DNA of 22,402 bases from an uncultured Bacteroidales bacterium (GCA_900539915.1 UQDU01000034.1:1-22402); one strand, 5' to 3'; positions 7,976 through 15,798 are shown, counted from the first letter of the stretch. A program made the numbers and translations. Notes: generated by a model from the letters alone, not told the origin.

Positions 7976-7999
7976 CGCATAGTTTCATCATATACCACC

Positions 8000-10900
8000 G
8001 TGAATTTCCGCAGCCCTATAAAATGGACATATAAGACCCTACGTACTGTCGCCGTGAGCGTCATCGCTCTCGTCTTCGGTATTCCGGCGTTGCTCTATGT
8101 AGGGTTGTCGTTGCCGTTTGTGGAGCGCAGCATCGCTGACGTGGCAGAGAGGCAATTGAGCGAGCTGCTTGATGTCAATGTGACCATTGGAGGGCTTGAG
8201 ATAAGTCCGTTTAACCGTATCACGCTGACAAGGGTGGTGGTCGCGGATACTGCGGCGATGGAGCACGGGCCTATAGCTATGATTGACCGTCTCGGAGGGT
8301 CGGTAAATATCAACGCTTCCCTCATCGAAGGATCGCTGATTATCAACTATGTGGAGCTTATCGGCCTTAACGGAACACTGTGGCAGCGCGATGCCTCGTC
8401 ACCTCTTAACATCCAGCCGATAATAGATGCTTTAAAGCCTAAGGATAACAAGGAGAAAAAGCAGATAGAGCTGCGCATCAATTCGGTGTTGATACGTAAA
8501 TCCGCCATAAAATATGATAGGCTGGATGCTCCTGTAAAGCCTGTGGAGGTGATGGATTTCGCGCATATGGCAGTCAGAGACCTTCGGGCCGACATCAGCA
8601 TTCCACTGATAGCCAAGGACAAATACGATATAAGCCTGAGCCGTCTGGCTTTCAGGGAACGGTGCGGAGCGGAGATTTCGCTTTCGGCCGATATGTCGCT
8701 TGACAATGAGGCTATTGACGTGGATGGACTGGATGTGCGCTTGGATGGCTCTGACATCCGATTCGCAGACATACACATCCCTATAAAGTCGGTTAAGACC
8801 ATAGGCCGGGATTTGAAGGATGCTCCGTTTGATATTGAAATAATGAAAGGGTCGTCGGTCTCAATGGCCGACATGCGATATTTTGTCCCGGCATTGGCTG
8901 CCGGCAATCTGACTGTCGGTATCGAAGCGGCTGTGTCGGGTCGAGCCGAGCTGCTGAGTGTCGACAGGCTGAGGCTTGATATAGGAGGCAAAGGTGAATA
9001 CATTACTGCGCTTGCCGAGATAGCGTTGCCTGACTTGAAAGCCGAGCATATACATGTGAATCTTTCGGATTTCAAGTGCTATGTCACATCACCCACGGTA
9101 CTGGAGACCATGAGCCTGTTTCGCCCGGTGGGTCCCCATCTGCGTGACATCCTCGGCCGCGTGGAATATCTGGATGCCCATATGCAGGGTAGCTACACTC
9201 CCAATGCCGCCGAGCTGCATTGCAATCTGCAGGCGGCTTCGGGCACTCTGCTTGTTGACGCTACGGCCAAGGGACAGCTCTCCTCGCGGTCTGCTGAAGT
9301 TATCGTGACCGCACAGACTCCCGAACTGGCTATAGGTGCGGTGACTTCTGCGCAAGCTTCATTGGGAAGTGGCTCGTTGCTGATAGACGGTAAGGCCGTC
9401 ATAAGGGACGGGCAGCTCAGAGGTGCAGACCTGCATGCTGATATTGACCATATAGAGTGGCGTAATCATCTGTGGCAATCGGTCAATATAACCGGCTCGT
9501 ATGATGGTAATGCTCTGCTTGCTGAAATTATAAGTGACGATGATGATGCCCGGTTTGAGGCAAAAGCTTCGGCTGCAGTATCACGAGATTTCAAGCGGTT
9601 TGCCGACCTCGCCATAAATATGGATGCCGGCAATATAGGTTTAGGCCTGTTCACATCCAAGAAGCCCTGGGAGGGCTATAAGGCTTCGTTCCGTCTTGCG
9701 GCCTCCGCTGATAACGTAGATGTAACTGCTATGGATGCTCGTGCAAGCATTAACGACCTTGTGTTGAAATCTGTAGGCGATGACGGCCAGACGGTAGAGC
9801 TGGGAAACATCGAGATAGAGATGCGCAACAGCGAGACCCCTATGAGGACATCGCTGACGAGCGAGGTCGCCGATGCCAGTGTGAGGGGCCGGTACGATTT
9901 GTCGACTGTAGGAAGCGATGTGCGTCATTGTCTCCACCGCCTATGGCCCTCGCTGGTGTCATGCAGGGAGGACAATGACAGACGATATAAGCATAAGCTC
10001 GACAATGAATTCGCTTTTGATATGACGGTTAAGGACACCCGTACCATCGAGCAGCTCGTCAAGCTGCCTGTCAGCGTAATCCACCCTGTGGATGTGTCGG
10101 GTTATGTCAAATCATCCGCCGGCATAATAGCTCTGGATGTGGATGCTCCGTATCTCTTGCAAGGAAAGAAACTTGTGGAGAACACGGTGGTCAATGCAGC
10201 TGTCAACGGTGATGCCGGCAAGTCATATCTATATGCCACCACCTCGTTGCCCACCAAGAACGGACAGCTGTCGCTTACACTCAATGGCGAGGGCCAGTCC
10301 GATATGATTGATACCTCTATGGCGTGGGCTGTAGATTCAAAGAAGGCTCTTAGCGGTAGCCTGGAACTTACTGCCAAGGCCTCTCGTGATGAAAATGACA
10401 ATCTGGTCGGGACGGTTGACATCCATAGAAGTTCTATGACCCTCAATGACACCGTGTGGACCATCCACCCCGCTACTGTCGCCATCTCAAAGGACCGCTA
10501 CGCTATCAGCAACTGGCGTATAGGCAATGAAAAGCAGCATGTCAATATAGATGGTGTGGTGGGACGCGAGCCTGGCGATGTGGTCAATGTCGGGCTCTCA
10601 AACATTAACCTTGACTATGTGTTTGACATACTCAACATCAACAATGTGGATTTCGGCGGTGTCGCTACGGGAGATGTCAGGGCCACAGACCTTTTGTCGG
10701 GCGTACCTCAGGCGTTCACTGACAATCTTGATGTCAAGAATCTGTCATACAACAATTGTGTATTCGGTGATGCCATAATTAAGAGCTCATGGGATCATGA
10801 GCGTCAATGTATAATCCTTGATGCCGACATCACGCGCCAAAACGGAGGCGGCAGCACGGTCGATGGTGTCATCTATCCGGTCAAAGGCGGAGGAGGCCTT

Positions 10901-12628
10901 GATTTGGCGTTCACCGCCGATCGTACCGGCATAAGTTTCCTTCAGCCGTTCATGTCGGCTTTCTGTTCTGACGTTGACGGCCTCGTCAGCGGCAAGGCAC
11001 GTCTTTTTGGCTCTTTCAGCGATCTTGACCTTGAGGGTGATGCCTATGTGGAGGATATGAAACTGACCATACCGTTTACCAACACTACATATACCGCAAG
11101 CGACAGCCTGCATTTCCGTCCGGGGTCCATAGATATTAATGACCTGACGCTACATGATGCTTATGGCAATACGGCCAAGTTCCGCGGACATCTCAGCCAT
11201 CGCTATTTCCATGACCCGGTATTTGCCTTCTACCTCTATGATGCCCGCAATTTCCTCGGCTATGACATGCCTGACAATGGCGAGCAGCCATGGTATGGCA
11301 AAGTGTTTGTTGATGGCGGCGCATCTGTTATAGGCAAGCCCGGAAGGGTTGATATAAGCGTGGTTGCTTCAACTGCTCCTAAGAGCACATTCGGATTTGT
11401 GCTCAGCGACAATCTTCAGGCCGGCGAATATACATTCGTTAAATTCCGCGACAGGGAGATGCTTCAGGTCTCCGACTCGCTTTCTCTCTCCCCTGTCGAA
11501 CGTATCAAGAAACTTCTGAAGTCGCAGATTCCCGGCGATGACAATCCTACCGATTTCAATATAGACATATCCGTTGATGCCAACCCCAATGTGGAGGTTA
11601 CTCTCGTCATGGACCCGATAGCCGGTGACCGTATCAGGGCATGGGGCAGCGGTAACATGCGCATGACGTATGCGAGCCGCAATGACGATATGCAGCTATT
11701 TGGCACATATACCCTTGACCGAGGCACGTATAATTTCACCTTGCAGGAGATTATCGTGAAGGATTTCACCATAGATTCCGGCAGCTCCATCTCTTTCCAC
11801 GGCAATCCTTATGCAGCCCAGCTTAATATTACGGCTGCCTACCAGACCACGGCCAATCTCAGTGATCTCGATGTCTCGTTTAACACTGACAAGGATTTGG
11901 CGCGCACGAGTGTGCCTGTCAGGGCGTTGCTTAAGATTTCAGGTGACATGCGTCAGCCTGAACTGACTTTTGACCTTGAATTTCCCACTCTGTCAAGCGA
12001 TATAGACCGTAAGGTACGCTCGATAGTTAACACCAACGATATGTTGAGCCGACAGGTGATATATCTCCTTGCCCTCAACAGGTTTTATACACCCGAGTAC
12101 GCCAATTCGGGCACCAATCACGGCAGCAGCGAATTTGCCTCACTGGCATCAACCACATTGTCGAGCCGCTTGTCAAGCCTTCTCGGCACTATCAGTGACA
12201 AGTGGACCATAGCCCCGTCTGTGCGCAGCGACAACGGCGATTTCAGCGACATGGAAGTAGACCTTGCACTGTCAAGCCATCTGCTCAATAACCGTCTGCT
12301 CATCAATGGCAACCTCGGTTACCGTGACAAGACTCTCAATCCTACAAGTTTCGTCGGCGATTTTGACGTGGAATATCTGCTTAATAAGTCCGGCACAATA
12401 CGCCTTAAGGCCTATAACCGTTTTAATGACCAGATATTCTCGGCCCGGAGTGCGTTGACCACCCAGGGAGTCGGGGTAGTTTGGAAACTTGACTTTGACA
12501 ATCTTGACAGTTGGATCAAACGCCTCCGCCGTAAGATGACGAAACAAAAGTCGGCTTCGGCACCTACACCTGCCGTTAGCGATACTACATCCGTCGTTTC
12601 CGATAGCATCAAGGCCGGACAACGTTGA
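8000..12628 (+). CDS. tamB: TamB/AsmA-like envelope protein (DUF490, translocation and assembly module)
   Basis: A 1542-residue protein with a GTG start at 8000; the next in-frame ATG is about 85 codons inside and would remove the membrane anchor, so GTG is preferred. Residues ~18-38 form one transmembrane helix (TVAVSVIALVFGIPALLYVG), which anchors the protein in the inner membrane. The AsmA-like N-terminal segment follows (LSELLDVNVTIGGLEIS), then about 1100 residues of repetitive beta-strands. The C-terminal ~400 residues carry the DUF490/TamB domain: GSGNMRMTYASRNDDMQLFG, YTLDRGTYNFTLQEIIVKDF, and LSRQVIYLLALNRFYTPEY. TamB-type proteins form a periplasm-spanning hydrophobic groove that carries phospholipids to, and helps assemble proteins in, the outer membrane. 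No Omp85 partner is adjacent. A serine/threonine-rich polar tail ends the protein. Confidence 0.92.
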   Translation: MNFRSPIKWTYKTLRTVAVSVIALVFGIPALLYVGLSLPFVERSIADVAERQLSELLDVNVTIGGLEISPFNRITLTRVVVADTAAMEHGPIAMIDRLGGSVNINASLIEGSLIINYVELIGLNGTLWQRDASSPLNIQPIIDALKPKDNKEKKQIELRINSVLIRKSAIKYDRLDAPVKPVEVMDFAHMAVRDLRADISIPLIAKDKYDISLSRLAFRERCGAEISLSADMSLDNEAIDVDGLDVRLDGSDIRFADIHIPIKSVKTIGRDLKDAPFDIEIMKGSSVSMADMRYFVPALAAGNLTVGIEAAVSGRAELLSVDRLRLDIGGKGEYITALAEIALPDLKAEHIHVNLSDFKCYVTSPTVLETMSLFRPVGPHLRDILGRVEYLDAHMQGSYTPNAAELHCNLQAASGTLLVDATAKGQLSSRSAEVIVTAQTPELAIGAVTSAQASLGSGSLLIDGKAVIRDGQLRGADLHADIDHIEWRNHLWQSVNITGSYDGNALLAEIISDDDDARFEAKASAAVSRDFKRFADLAINMDAGNIGLGLFTSKKPWEGYKASFRLAASADNVDVTAMDARASINDLVLKSVGDDGQTVELGNIEIEMRNSETPMRTSLTSEVADASVRGRYDLSTVGSDVRHCLHRLWPSLVSCREDNDRRYKHKLDNEFAFDMTVKDTRTIEQLVKLPVSVIHPVDVSGYVKSSAGIIALDVDAPYLLQGKKLVENTVVNAAVNGDAGKSYLYATTSLPTKNGQLSLTLNGEGQSDMIDTSMAWAVDSKKALSGSLELTAKASRDENDNLVGTVDIHRSSMTLNDTVWTIHPATVAISKDRYAISNWRIGNEKQHVNIDGVVGREPGDVVNVGLSNINLDYVFDILNINNVDFGGVATGDVRATDLLSGVPQAFTDNLDVKNLSYNNCVFGDAIIKSSWDHERQCIILDADITRQNGGGSTVDGVIYPVKGGGGLDLAFTADRTGISFLQPFMSAFCSDVDGLVSGKARLFGSFSDLDLEGDAYVEDMKLTIPFTNTTYTASDSLHFRPGSIDINDLTLHDAYGNTAKFRGHLSHRYFHDPVFAFYLYDARNFLGYDMPDNGEQPWYGKVFVDGGASVIGKPGRVDISVVASTAPKSTFGFVLSDNLQAGEYTFVKFRDREMLQVSDSLSLSPVERIKKLLKSQIPGDDNPTDFNIDISVDANPNVEVTLVMDPIAGDRIRAWGSGNMRMTYASRNDDMQLFGTYTLDRGTYNFTLQEIIVKDFTIDSGSSISFHGNPYAAQLNITAAYQTTANLSDLDVSFNTDKDLARTSVPVRALLKISGDMRQPELTFDLEFPTLSSDIDRKVRSIVNTNDMLSRQVIYLLALNRFYTPEYANSGTNHGSSEFASLASTTLSSRLSSLLGTISDKWTIAPSVRSDNGDFSDMEVDLALSSHLLNNRLLINGNLGYRDKTLNPTSFVGDFDVEYLLNKSGTIRLKAYNRFNDQIFSARSALTTQGVGVVWKLDFDNLDSWIKRLRRKMTKQKSASAPTPAVSDTTSVVSDSIKAGQR

Positions 12629-13003
12629 TAATCTGATGGTTTCGCAGTGTATTTAATCCCTATGGTGTACTGTGTGTTAATTTAATTAACTAAAAAATCT
12701 CAAAACTTATGTTTAAGAGATGCTAAAAGTTGTATCTTTTGTAGTGAAAATTTAACAGTGTGTTATTAGCAAATACATATGTAGTTTGGGATGTGAGATT
12801 TGATGCACAAAATATGCTGTTGCGTGCAATAATGTATAGATTTTGTAATCTGTTGGTGTAATGGATATTATGACATGGTGTAAGTAGGTTATGCACATAA
12901 AGTGCACTATTGTGTATCCCTATTGTTAACGGATGTGAGATTTAGTATAAAAATGTACTTCAACGTGAAACTTTACTTAATTTAACTTCTCGGATTTGGC
13001 TTT
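12629..13003. other. Long AT-rich non-coding region upstream of the NlpC/P60 gene
   Basis: No credible gene. GGATGTGAGATTT occurs twice (12789-12801 and 12931-12943). TGCAC-ATAAA-GTGCA at 12893-12907 is a small hairpin, and GTTAAT-TTA-ATTAAC at 12676-12690, followed by TAAAAAA, is a palindrome that could end the tamB transcript. The region is clearly more AT-rich than the flanking genes. Confidence 0.6.
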
Positions 13004-13035
13004 ATTGTCTGTCGTGTCGGTTATGAGTAAATTTG
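13004..13035 (+). promoter_or_regulatory. Predicted promoter of the NlpC/P60 gene
   Basis: ATTG (13004-13007; one mismatch to TTTG), a 20-nt spacer, then TAAATTTG (13028-13035; exact match to TAnnTTTG). The ATG at 13079 is 43 nt further on. Confidence 0.65.
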
Positions 13036-13078
13036 CAGTGCAATTGAAAATCACCAGTTGCCACAAAACATCACTCTT

Positions 13079-13753
13079 ATGAAGCTTATCCGTCTGATTT
13101 CTCTTGTAGTATTATGTGCCGCTTTCGGTGCAAACACTGCTGATGCAAAAAAGCCTCACCTCCCTGTCAAGCATCAGGTACCGGCTGTAGTAAATCAGCA
13201 GGTGGATGAGGAGGAGCAGATGACTTTCATGGAGAAAGCGATGGATTCGGCTCGTGATTTTTCACCTTTCTCTCTCAAACCTCTTATTGACCCCTCGCAG
13301 TTTATCGGCAATGCGCTCGCCGGAAAGATGGTTGACTACGCTGCCAAGTTCCTCGGCACACGTTACCGCCTCGGTGCCACCGGACCCCACGCTTTTGACT
13401 GCTCCGGTTTCACAGGTTGGATCTACCGCAAGTTCGGCATGAATCTTGAGCGTACATCGCGCAGCCAGTACACTCAGGGTAAGCGTGTGGATATTGATGA
13501 GCTTCAGCCCGGTGACCTTCTTTTCTTCAGCTCTCGCAGCAGCGGCCGTCGCAATGTAGGACACGTGGCTATGGTGGTGTCTGTGGATAAGGCCAATGGC
13601 ACATGTGAGTTTATACATGCTTCGACTCGTAAGGGCGTTACATACCAGTCATTCCCTGACAATGCTTACTACAGCCGTCATTTCCTCGGTGCGCGTCGCA
13701 TGCTCGGCACATCGGTATCGGCCGGCATCGTCTCTGATGACATGGGTATCTGA
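13079..13753 (+). CDS. Secreted NlpC/P60-family cell-wall endopeptidase
   Basis: A 224-residue protein from the ATG at 13079 (MKLIRLISLVVLCAAFGANTADA), which gives a standard signal peptide; an upstream TTG at 13058 is open in frame but adds only seven unsupported residues. After a poorly conserved ~80-residue segment the NlpC/P60 domain begins (MVDYAAKFLGTRYRLGATGP). The catalytic residues are visible: Cys108 in AFDCSGFTGWIYRKFG, His162 in NVGHVAMVV and a third polar residue His180 in CEFIHAST. PGDLLFFSS is also a family hallmark. Such enzymes cut gamma-D-Glu to meso-diaminopimelate (or related) links in peptidoglycan stem peptides during growth or turnover. It has its own promoter and a clear terminator, so it is monocistronic. 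Confidence 0.94.
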   Translation: MKLIRLISLVVLCAAFGANTADAKKPHLPVKHQVPAVVNQQVDEEEQMTFMEKAMDSARDFSPFSLKPLIDPSQFIGNALAGKMVDYAAKFLGTRYRLGATGPHAFDCSGFTGWIYRKFGMNLERTSRSQYTQGKRVDIDELQPGDLLFFSSRSSGRRNVGHVAMVVSVDKANGTCEFIHASTRKGVTYQSFPDNAYYSRHFLGARRMLGTSVSAGIVSDDMGI

Positions 13754-13830
13754 TTGAGCCCCTGGGCTTGAGGAAACCTTTCCGACAGCCTGTTTTAGTT
13801 TAAAAAATCATTTCTGTTAATAGTGACAAG

Positions 13831-13873
13831 CGGTGTCATCTGCCTTATATGGCCGATGACACCGTGTTTTTAT
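13831..13873 (+). terminator. Intrinsic terminator of the NlpC/P60 gene
   Basis: CGGTGTCATC (13831-13840) pairs perfectly with GATGACACCG (13855-13864). The loop is closed further by GCC/GGC, and TGTTTTTAT follows directly. It lies 78 nt after the stop. This is the clearest intrinsic terminator in the window. Confidence 0.88.
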
Positions 13874-14018
13874 ATCCTTGCCCGGGCATGATATACACAA
13901 GTAATAGGCGACATGCCATGGCGCAATGCCACTAACTTAAGGAGTCCCGAAGGGACGGATTCATGCTAAACCGTTGATGAGTAATGGCGTAGCCATGACG
14001 AGTCTACGGGTATCCAAA

Positions 14019-14066
14019 GGATGCACACATTGTAGTAGGCATGTCCCTACTACGATGGGTGCATTC
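14019..14066. repeat. Large stem-loop inside the palindromic element
   Basis: GTAGTAGG (14032-14039) and CCTACTAC (14046-14053) pair perfectly around the loop CATGTC. The stem continues outward through CATT/GATG and GATGCAC/GTGCATT to about 21 pairs, with one mismatch and two G-T pairs. Confidence 0.75.
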
Positions 14067-14085
14067 CTTAAGTGAACAGCATTGG

Positions 14086-14103
14086 GACATGCCATGGCAT
14101 GTC
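14086..14103. repeat. Perfect 18-bp palindrome, copy 1
   Basis: GACATGCCATGGCATGTC is its own reverse complement. The same 18 bp recur at 14171-14188, and the left two thirds (GACATGCCATGGC) at 13910-13922. Confidence 0.85.
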
Positions 14104-14170
14104 TGCTAACGTAATACCCCCTCATTAGCATGTCTTCTAATGCAGCCTCCTGATTTGCAAAGCTTTAGGC

Positions 14171-14188
14171 GACATGCCATGGCATGTC
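14171..14188. repeat. Perfect 18-bp palindrome, copy 2
   Basis: Identical to 14086-14103. Here it is preceded by TTAGGC and followed by CCTACTGC, which links it to the stem-loop at 14032-14053 (GGCATGTCCCTACTAC). Confidence 0.85.
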
Positions 14189-14204
14189 CCTACTGCATAA
14201 CAAC

Positions 14205-14244
14205 GCCATTCAAGCATTAAAGACTCCTTAAGTTAGCGACATTG
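14205..14244 (+). repeat. Repeat unit shared with 6584-6623
   Basis: 33 of 40 positions match 6584-6623 without gaps. Its second half (ACTCCTTAAGTTAGCGACAT) overlaps the right terminal repeat of the MITE-like element, so this is the part that recurs elsewhere in the window. Confidence 0.7.
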
Positions 14245-14306
14245 TGTCATGGTGTGTCGCATAAAGCCATGCTGATGAGGGATGGTTACGTCGGCAGACA
14301 TGGAAA

Positions 14307-14346
14307 TCCCGGAGATACTGCAAATTTTATTGCAGTATCTCCGGGA
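14307..14346 (-). terminator. Perfect 17-bp hairpin downstream of the sigma factor gene
   Basis: TCCCGGAGATACTGCAA (14307-14323) is exactly complementary to 14330-14346, with loop ATTTTA. On the minus strand it lies 125 nt past the sigma-factor stop and is followed by only a short T-run (ATTTCC). It is a plausible terminator for that gene but could also belong to the palindromic repeat cluster. Confidence 0.5.
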
Positions 14347-14355
14347 CTGGTTAGT

Positions 14356-14400
14356 GGCATGTCCATGCAATCATGAGCCTTTAAGCTGGTGGCATTGCAT
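14356..14400 (+). repeat. Degenerate partial copy of the intergenic repeat
   Basis: GGCATGTCC at the left and TTTAAGCTGGTGGCATTG at 14381-14398 follow the same order as GGCATGTCCC and CTTAAGTTAGCGACATTG in the 14181-14244 unit, with the middle shortened and diverged. Confidence 0.4.
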
Positions 14401-14470
14401 TTTTCCGGCTGATGTTACGTTTCTTTTGAATTGATGGTTATGAGGGAGGTGCCGGATGACCGGGTGCATG

Positions 14471-14980
14471 TCAACGGTTTTTGTAGTCTTTGAGCTGCGT
14501 CTGGAGGCGCTGGCGTGCGAAGTAGATACGGCTTTTGACGGTGCCGAGGGGGAGGTTCATCTTTTCGGCGATTTCGCTGTATTTGTAGCCGGCTACGTGC
14601 ATCGAAAACGGCACACGGTATTCATCGCCGAAAGAGTTGATGGCTGCGTTGATTTCACCTACTGCGTATGAGCCGTCAGGTGATGCACAACCGGAGTCCT
14701 GGGCCATGTCGAGGTGATAGAGATCTTCGGATTTGTCGATGATTGTCTCCGAGCGCACCATGCGGCGGTATTTGTTGATGAATATGTTGCGCATTATGGT
14801 GAAAACCCATCCCTTGAAGTTTGTGTTGTCCATGTACTTATTCTCGTTGTCAAGTGCTTTCAGGGTTGTGTCCTGAAGCAGATCGTATGCATCGTCGCGG
14901 TTTGAGGTGAGGATGTAAGCGAAGTTGAGCAGATTGCCTTGCAGCTCAACCAGCTGGCGTTCGAACTTAGGTGTACTCAT
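14471..14980 (-). CDS. ECF-type RNA polymerase sigma factor
   Basis: A 169-residue sigma-70 family protein of ECF size. Region 2 spans roughly residues 12-75 (LLNFAYILTSNRDDAYDLLQ, then FKGWVFTIMRNIFINKYRR, the -10-binding part). Region 4 spans ~115-165 (VPFSMHVAGYKYSEIAEKMN, LPLGTVKSRIYFARQRL, the -35-binding helix-turn-helix). Regions 1 and 3 are absent, as expected for ECF factors. No anti-sigma, sensor or SusC/D-type gene is adjacent, so it is an orphan sigma and its signal cannot be inferred. It is divergent from the dCMP deaminase gene, with two promoter-like sites upstream and a hairpin 125 nt downstream. Confidence 0.94.
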   Translation of the reverse strand: MSTPKFERQLVELQGNLLNFAYILTSNRDDAYDLLQDTTLKALDNENKYMDNTNFKGWVFTIMRNIFINKYRRMVRSETIIDKSEDLYHLDMAQDSGCASPDGSYAVGEINAAINSFGDEYRVPFSMHVAGYKYSEIAEKMNLPLGTVKSRIYFARQRLQTQLKDYKNR

Positions 14981-15103
14981 AGTGTCGCTGTTTTTGAAGT
15001 AATTAAGTAATTAAGAATCAATCTCAATAAGAATAGCCTTGATGCGGAGAATTTTTAGAGACTATTACATACATCTCAGGCAGTGTTCAAAGTTGAATAT
15101 ATA

Positions 15104-15134
15104 CAAATTTAGCATTAAGATTTGGTTTGAAAAA
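15104..15134 (-). promoter_or_regulatory. Predicted proximal promoter of the sigma factor gene
   Basis: Minus strand: TAAATTTG (15111-15104) matches TAnnTTTG exactly, with TTTT (15134-15131) 19 nt upstream as a three-of-four -33 match. The leader would be about 115 nt. Confidence 0.5.
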
Positions 15135-15174
15135 ATCATTGACGCATTATTAATCTAAACTTCCTTAATTTAAC

Positions 15175-15205
15175 CAAATTTATGCTTAACTTGCATATAA
15201 TCAAT
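15175..15205 (-). promoter_or_regulatory. Predicted distal promoter of the sigma factor gene
   Basis: Minus strand: TAAATTTG (15182-15175) matches exactly, with ATTG (15205-15202) 19 nt upstream as a three-of-four -33 match. It is 71 nt upstream of the proximal site. Confidence 0.45.
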
Positions 15206-15240
15206 GATTTACTTCGTAACAAACATGTATCTGACATGTT

Positions 15241-15270
15241 ACAAAAATGTAACAAAATGAACATTTTTGT
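15241..15270. promoter_or_regulatory. Inverted repeat in the sigma / dCMP deaminase spacer
   Basis: ACAAAAATGT (15241-15250) and ACATTTTTGT (15261-15270) are exact reverse complements separated by ten bases. TTACA-AAAA-TGTAA at 15239-15252 is a second, overlapping palindrome. The position between divergent genes suggests an operator, but AT-rich DNA makes chance palindromes more likely. Confidence 0.35.
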
Positions 15271-15311
15271 TTGAAACTCTATTGTAGTAATCAAATAAAC
15301 ATGAAAAAGTG

Positions 15312-15319
15312 TAAATTTG
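15312..15319 (+). promoter_or_regulatory. Predicted -7 box for the dCMP deaminase operon
   Basis: TAAATTTG matches TAnnTTTG exactly and lies 53 nt before the ATG at 15373. I see no TTTG at the expected spacing. Confidence 0.5.
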
Positions 15320-15372
15320 CATATCTTTAAAGAAGTACACAACATATACTATACAGCGTTAATACAGCACTG

Positions 15373-15798
15373 ATGGAAATCTCAAAGCAAGAATTGCTGG
15401 ACCGACGGTATCTGCGCATGGCGACGATATGGGCCGAAAACTCCTATTGCGTGCGCCGTCAGGTAGGTGCGCTTCTGGTCAAGGATGACATGATTATTTC
15501 TGATGGATATAACGGAACTCCTTCGGGGTTTGAGAATATCTGTGAAGACGAAGCCGGACTGACGAAGCCCTACGTGCTCCATGCCGAGGCCAATGCCATA
15601 ACGAAGGTGGCGCGCAGCAATAACTCGTCGCAGGATTCCACTCTATATGTCACTGCCTCTCCGTGTATGGAGTGCAGCAAGTTGATAATACAGTCAGGTA
15701 TAAAGAGGGTGGTGTTCCATGACCTTTACCGTATCACTGACGGGCTTGACCTGATGCGTCAGGTTGGCATAGAGATAGTGCACATAGCCGATCTGTAG
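15373..15798 (+). CDS. dCMP deaminase-family protein
   Basis: A 141-residue zinc-dependent deaminase of the cytidine/deoxycytidylate deaminase fold. The zinc and proton-transfer motifs are complete: HAE at residues 70-72 (VLHAEANAI) and PCMEC at 97-101 (Cys98, Cys101). The N-terminal part (LRMATIWAENSYCVRRQVGA) and GYNGTPSGFENIC are typical of dCMP deaminases, which convert dCMP to dUMP, the precursor of dTMP. It heads a three-gene unit: the S41 protease starts 17 nt after its stop. The same order is, to my knowledge, common in Bacteroidales. The pairing with a folate enzyme in the same operon fits thymidylate supply, since dTMP synthesis uses methylene-THF (inference). Confidence 0.93.
   Translation: MEISKQELLDRRYLRMATIWAENSYCVRRQVGALLVKDDMIISDGYNGTPSGFENICEDEAGLTKPYVLHAEANAITKVARSNNSSQDSTLYVTASPCMECSKLIIQSGIKRVVFHDLYRITDGLDLMRQVGIEIVHIADL

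Larger units (their letters stand above)
13905..14263. mobile_element. MITE-like palindromic element with 42-nt imperfect terminal inverted repeats
   Basis: Positions 13905-13946 (beginning TAGGCGACATGCCATGG) align to the reverse complement of 14222-14263 at 35 of 42 positions, with the inner 14 nt (CTAACTTAAGGAGT) identical. Between them are further palindromes: GTCCC-GAA-GGGAC (13944-13956), ATGGC-GTA-GCCAT (13984-13996), a large stem-loop (14019-14066), and GACATGCCATGGCATGTC twice. No open frame of useful length is present. TAA sits at both outer edges (13902-13904, 14262-14264) but is too short to prove a target-site duplication. No transposase is nearby, so a non-autonomous element or a REP-type cluster are both possible. 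Confidence 0.55.

Noticed and set aside
13058..13078. TTG at 13058 as start of the NlpC/P60 gene
   Set aside because: The ATG at 13079 begins a normal signal peptide and sits 43 nt from a good promoter; the extra seven residues add nothing.
13905..14263. CRISPR array
   Set aside because: Repeats are palindromic, variable in length and spacing and in both orientations. There is no regular repeat-spacer pattern and no cas gene.
15136..15345. 69-aa minus-strand open frame in the sigma / dCMP deaminase spacer
   Set aside because: The DNA is AT-rich promoter territory, the frame covers both sigma promoter boxes, and the peptide has no recognisable feature.
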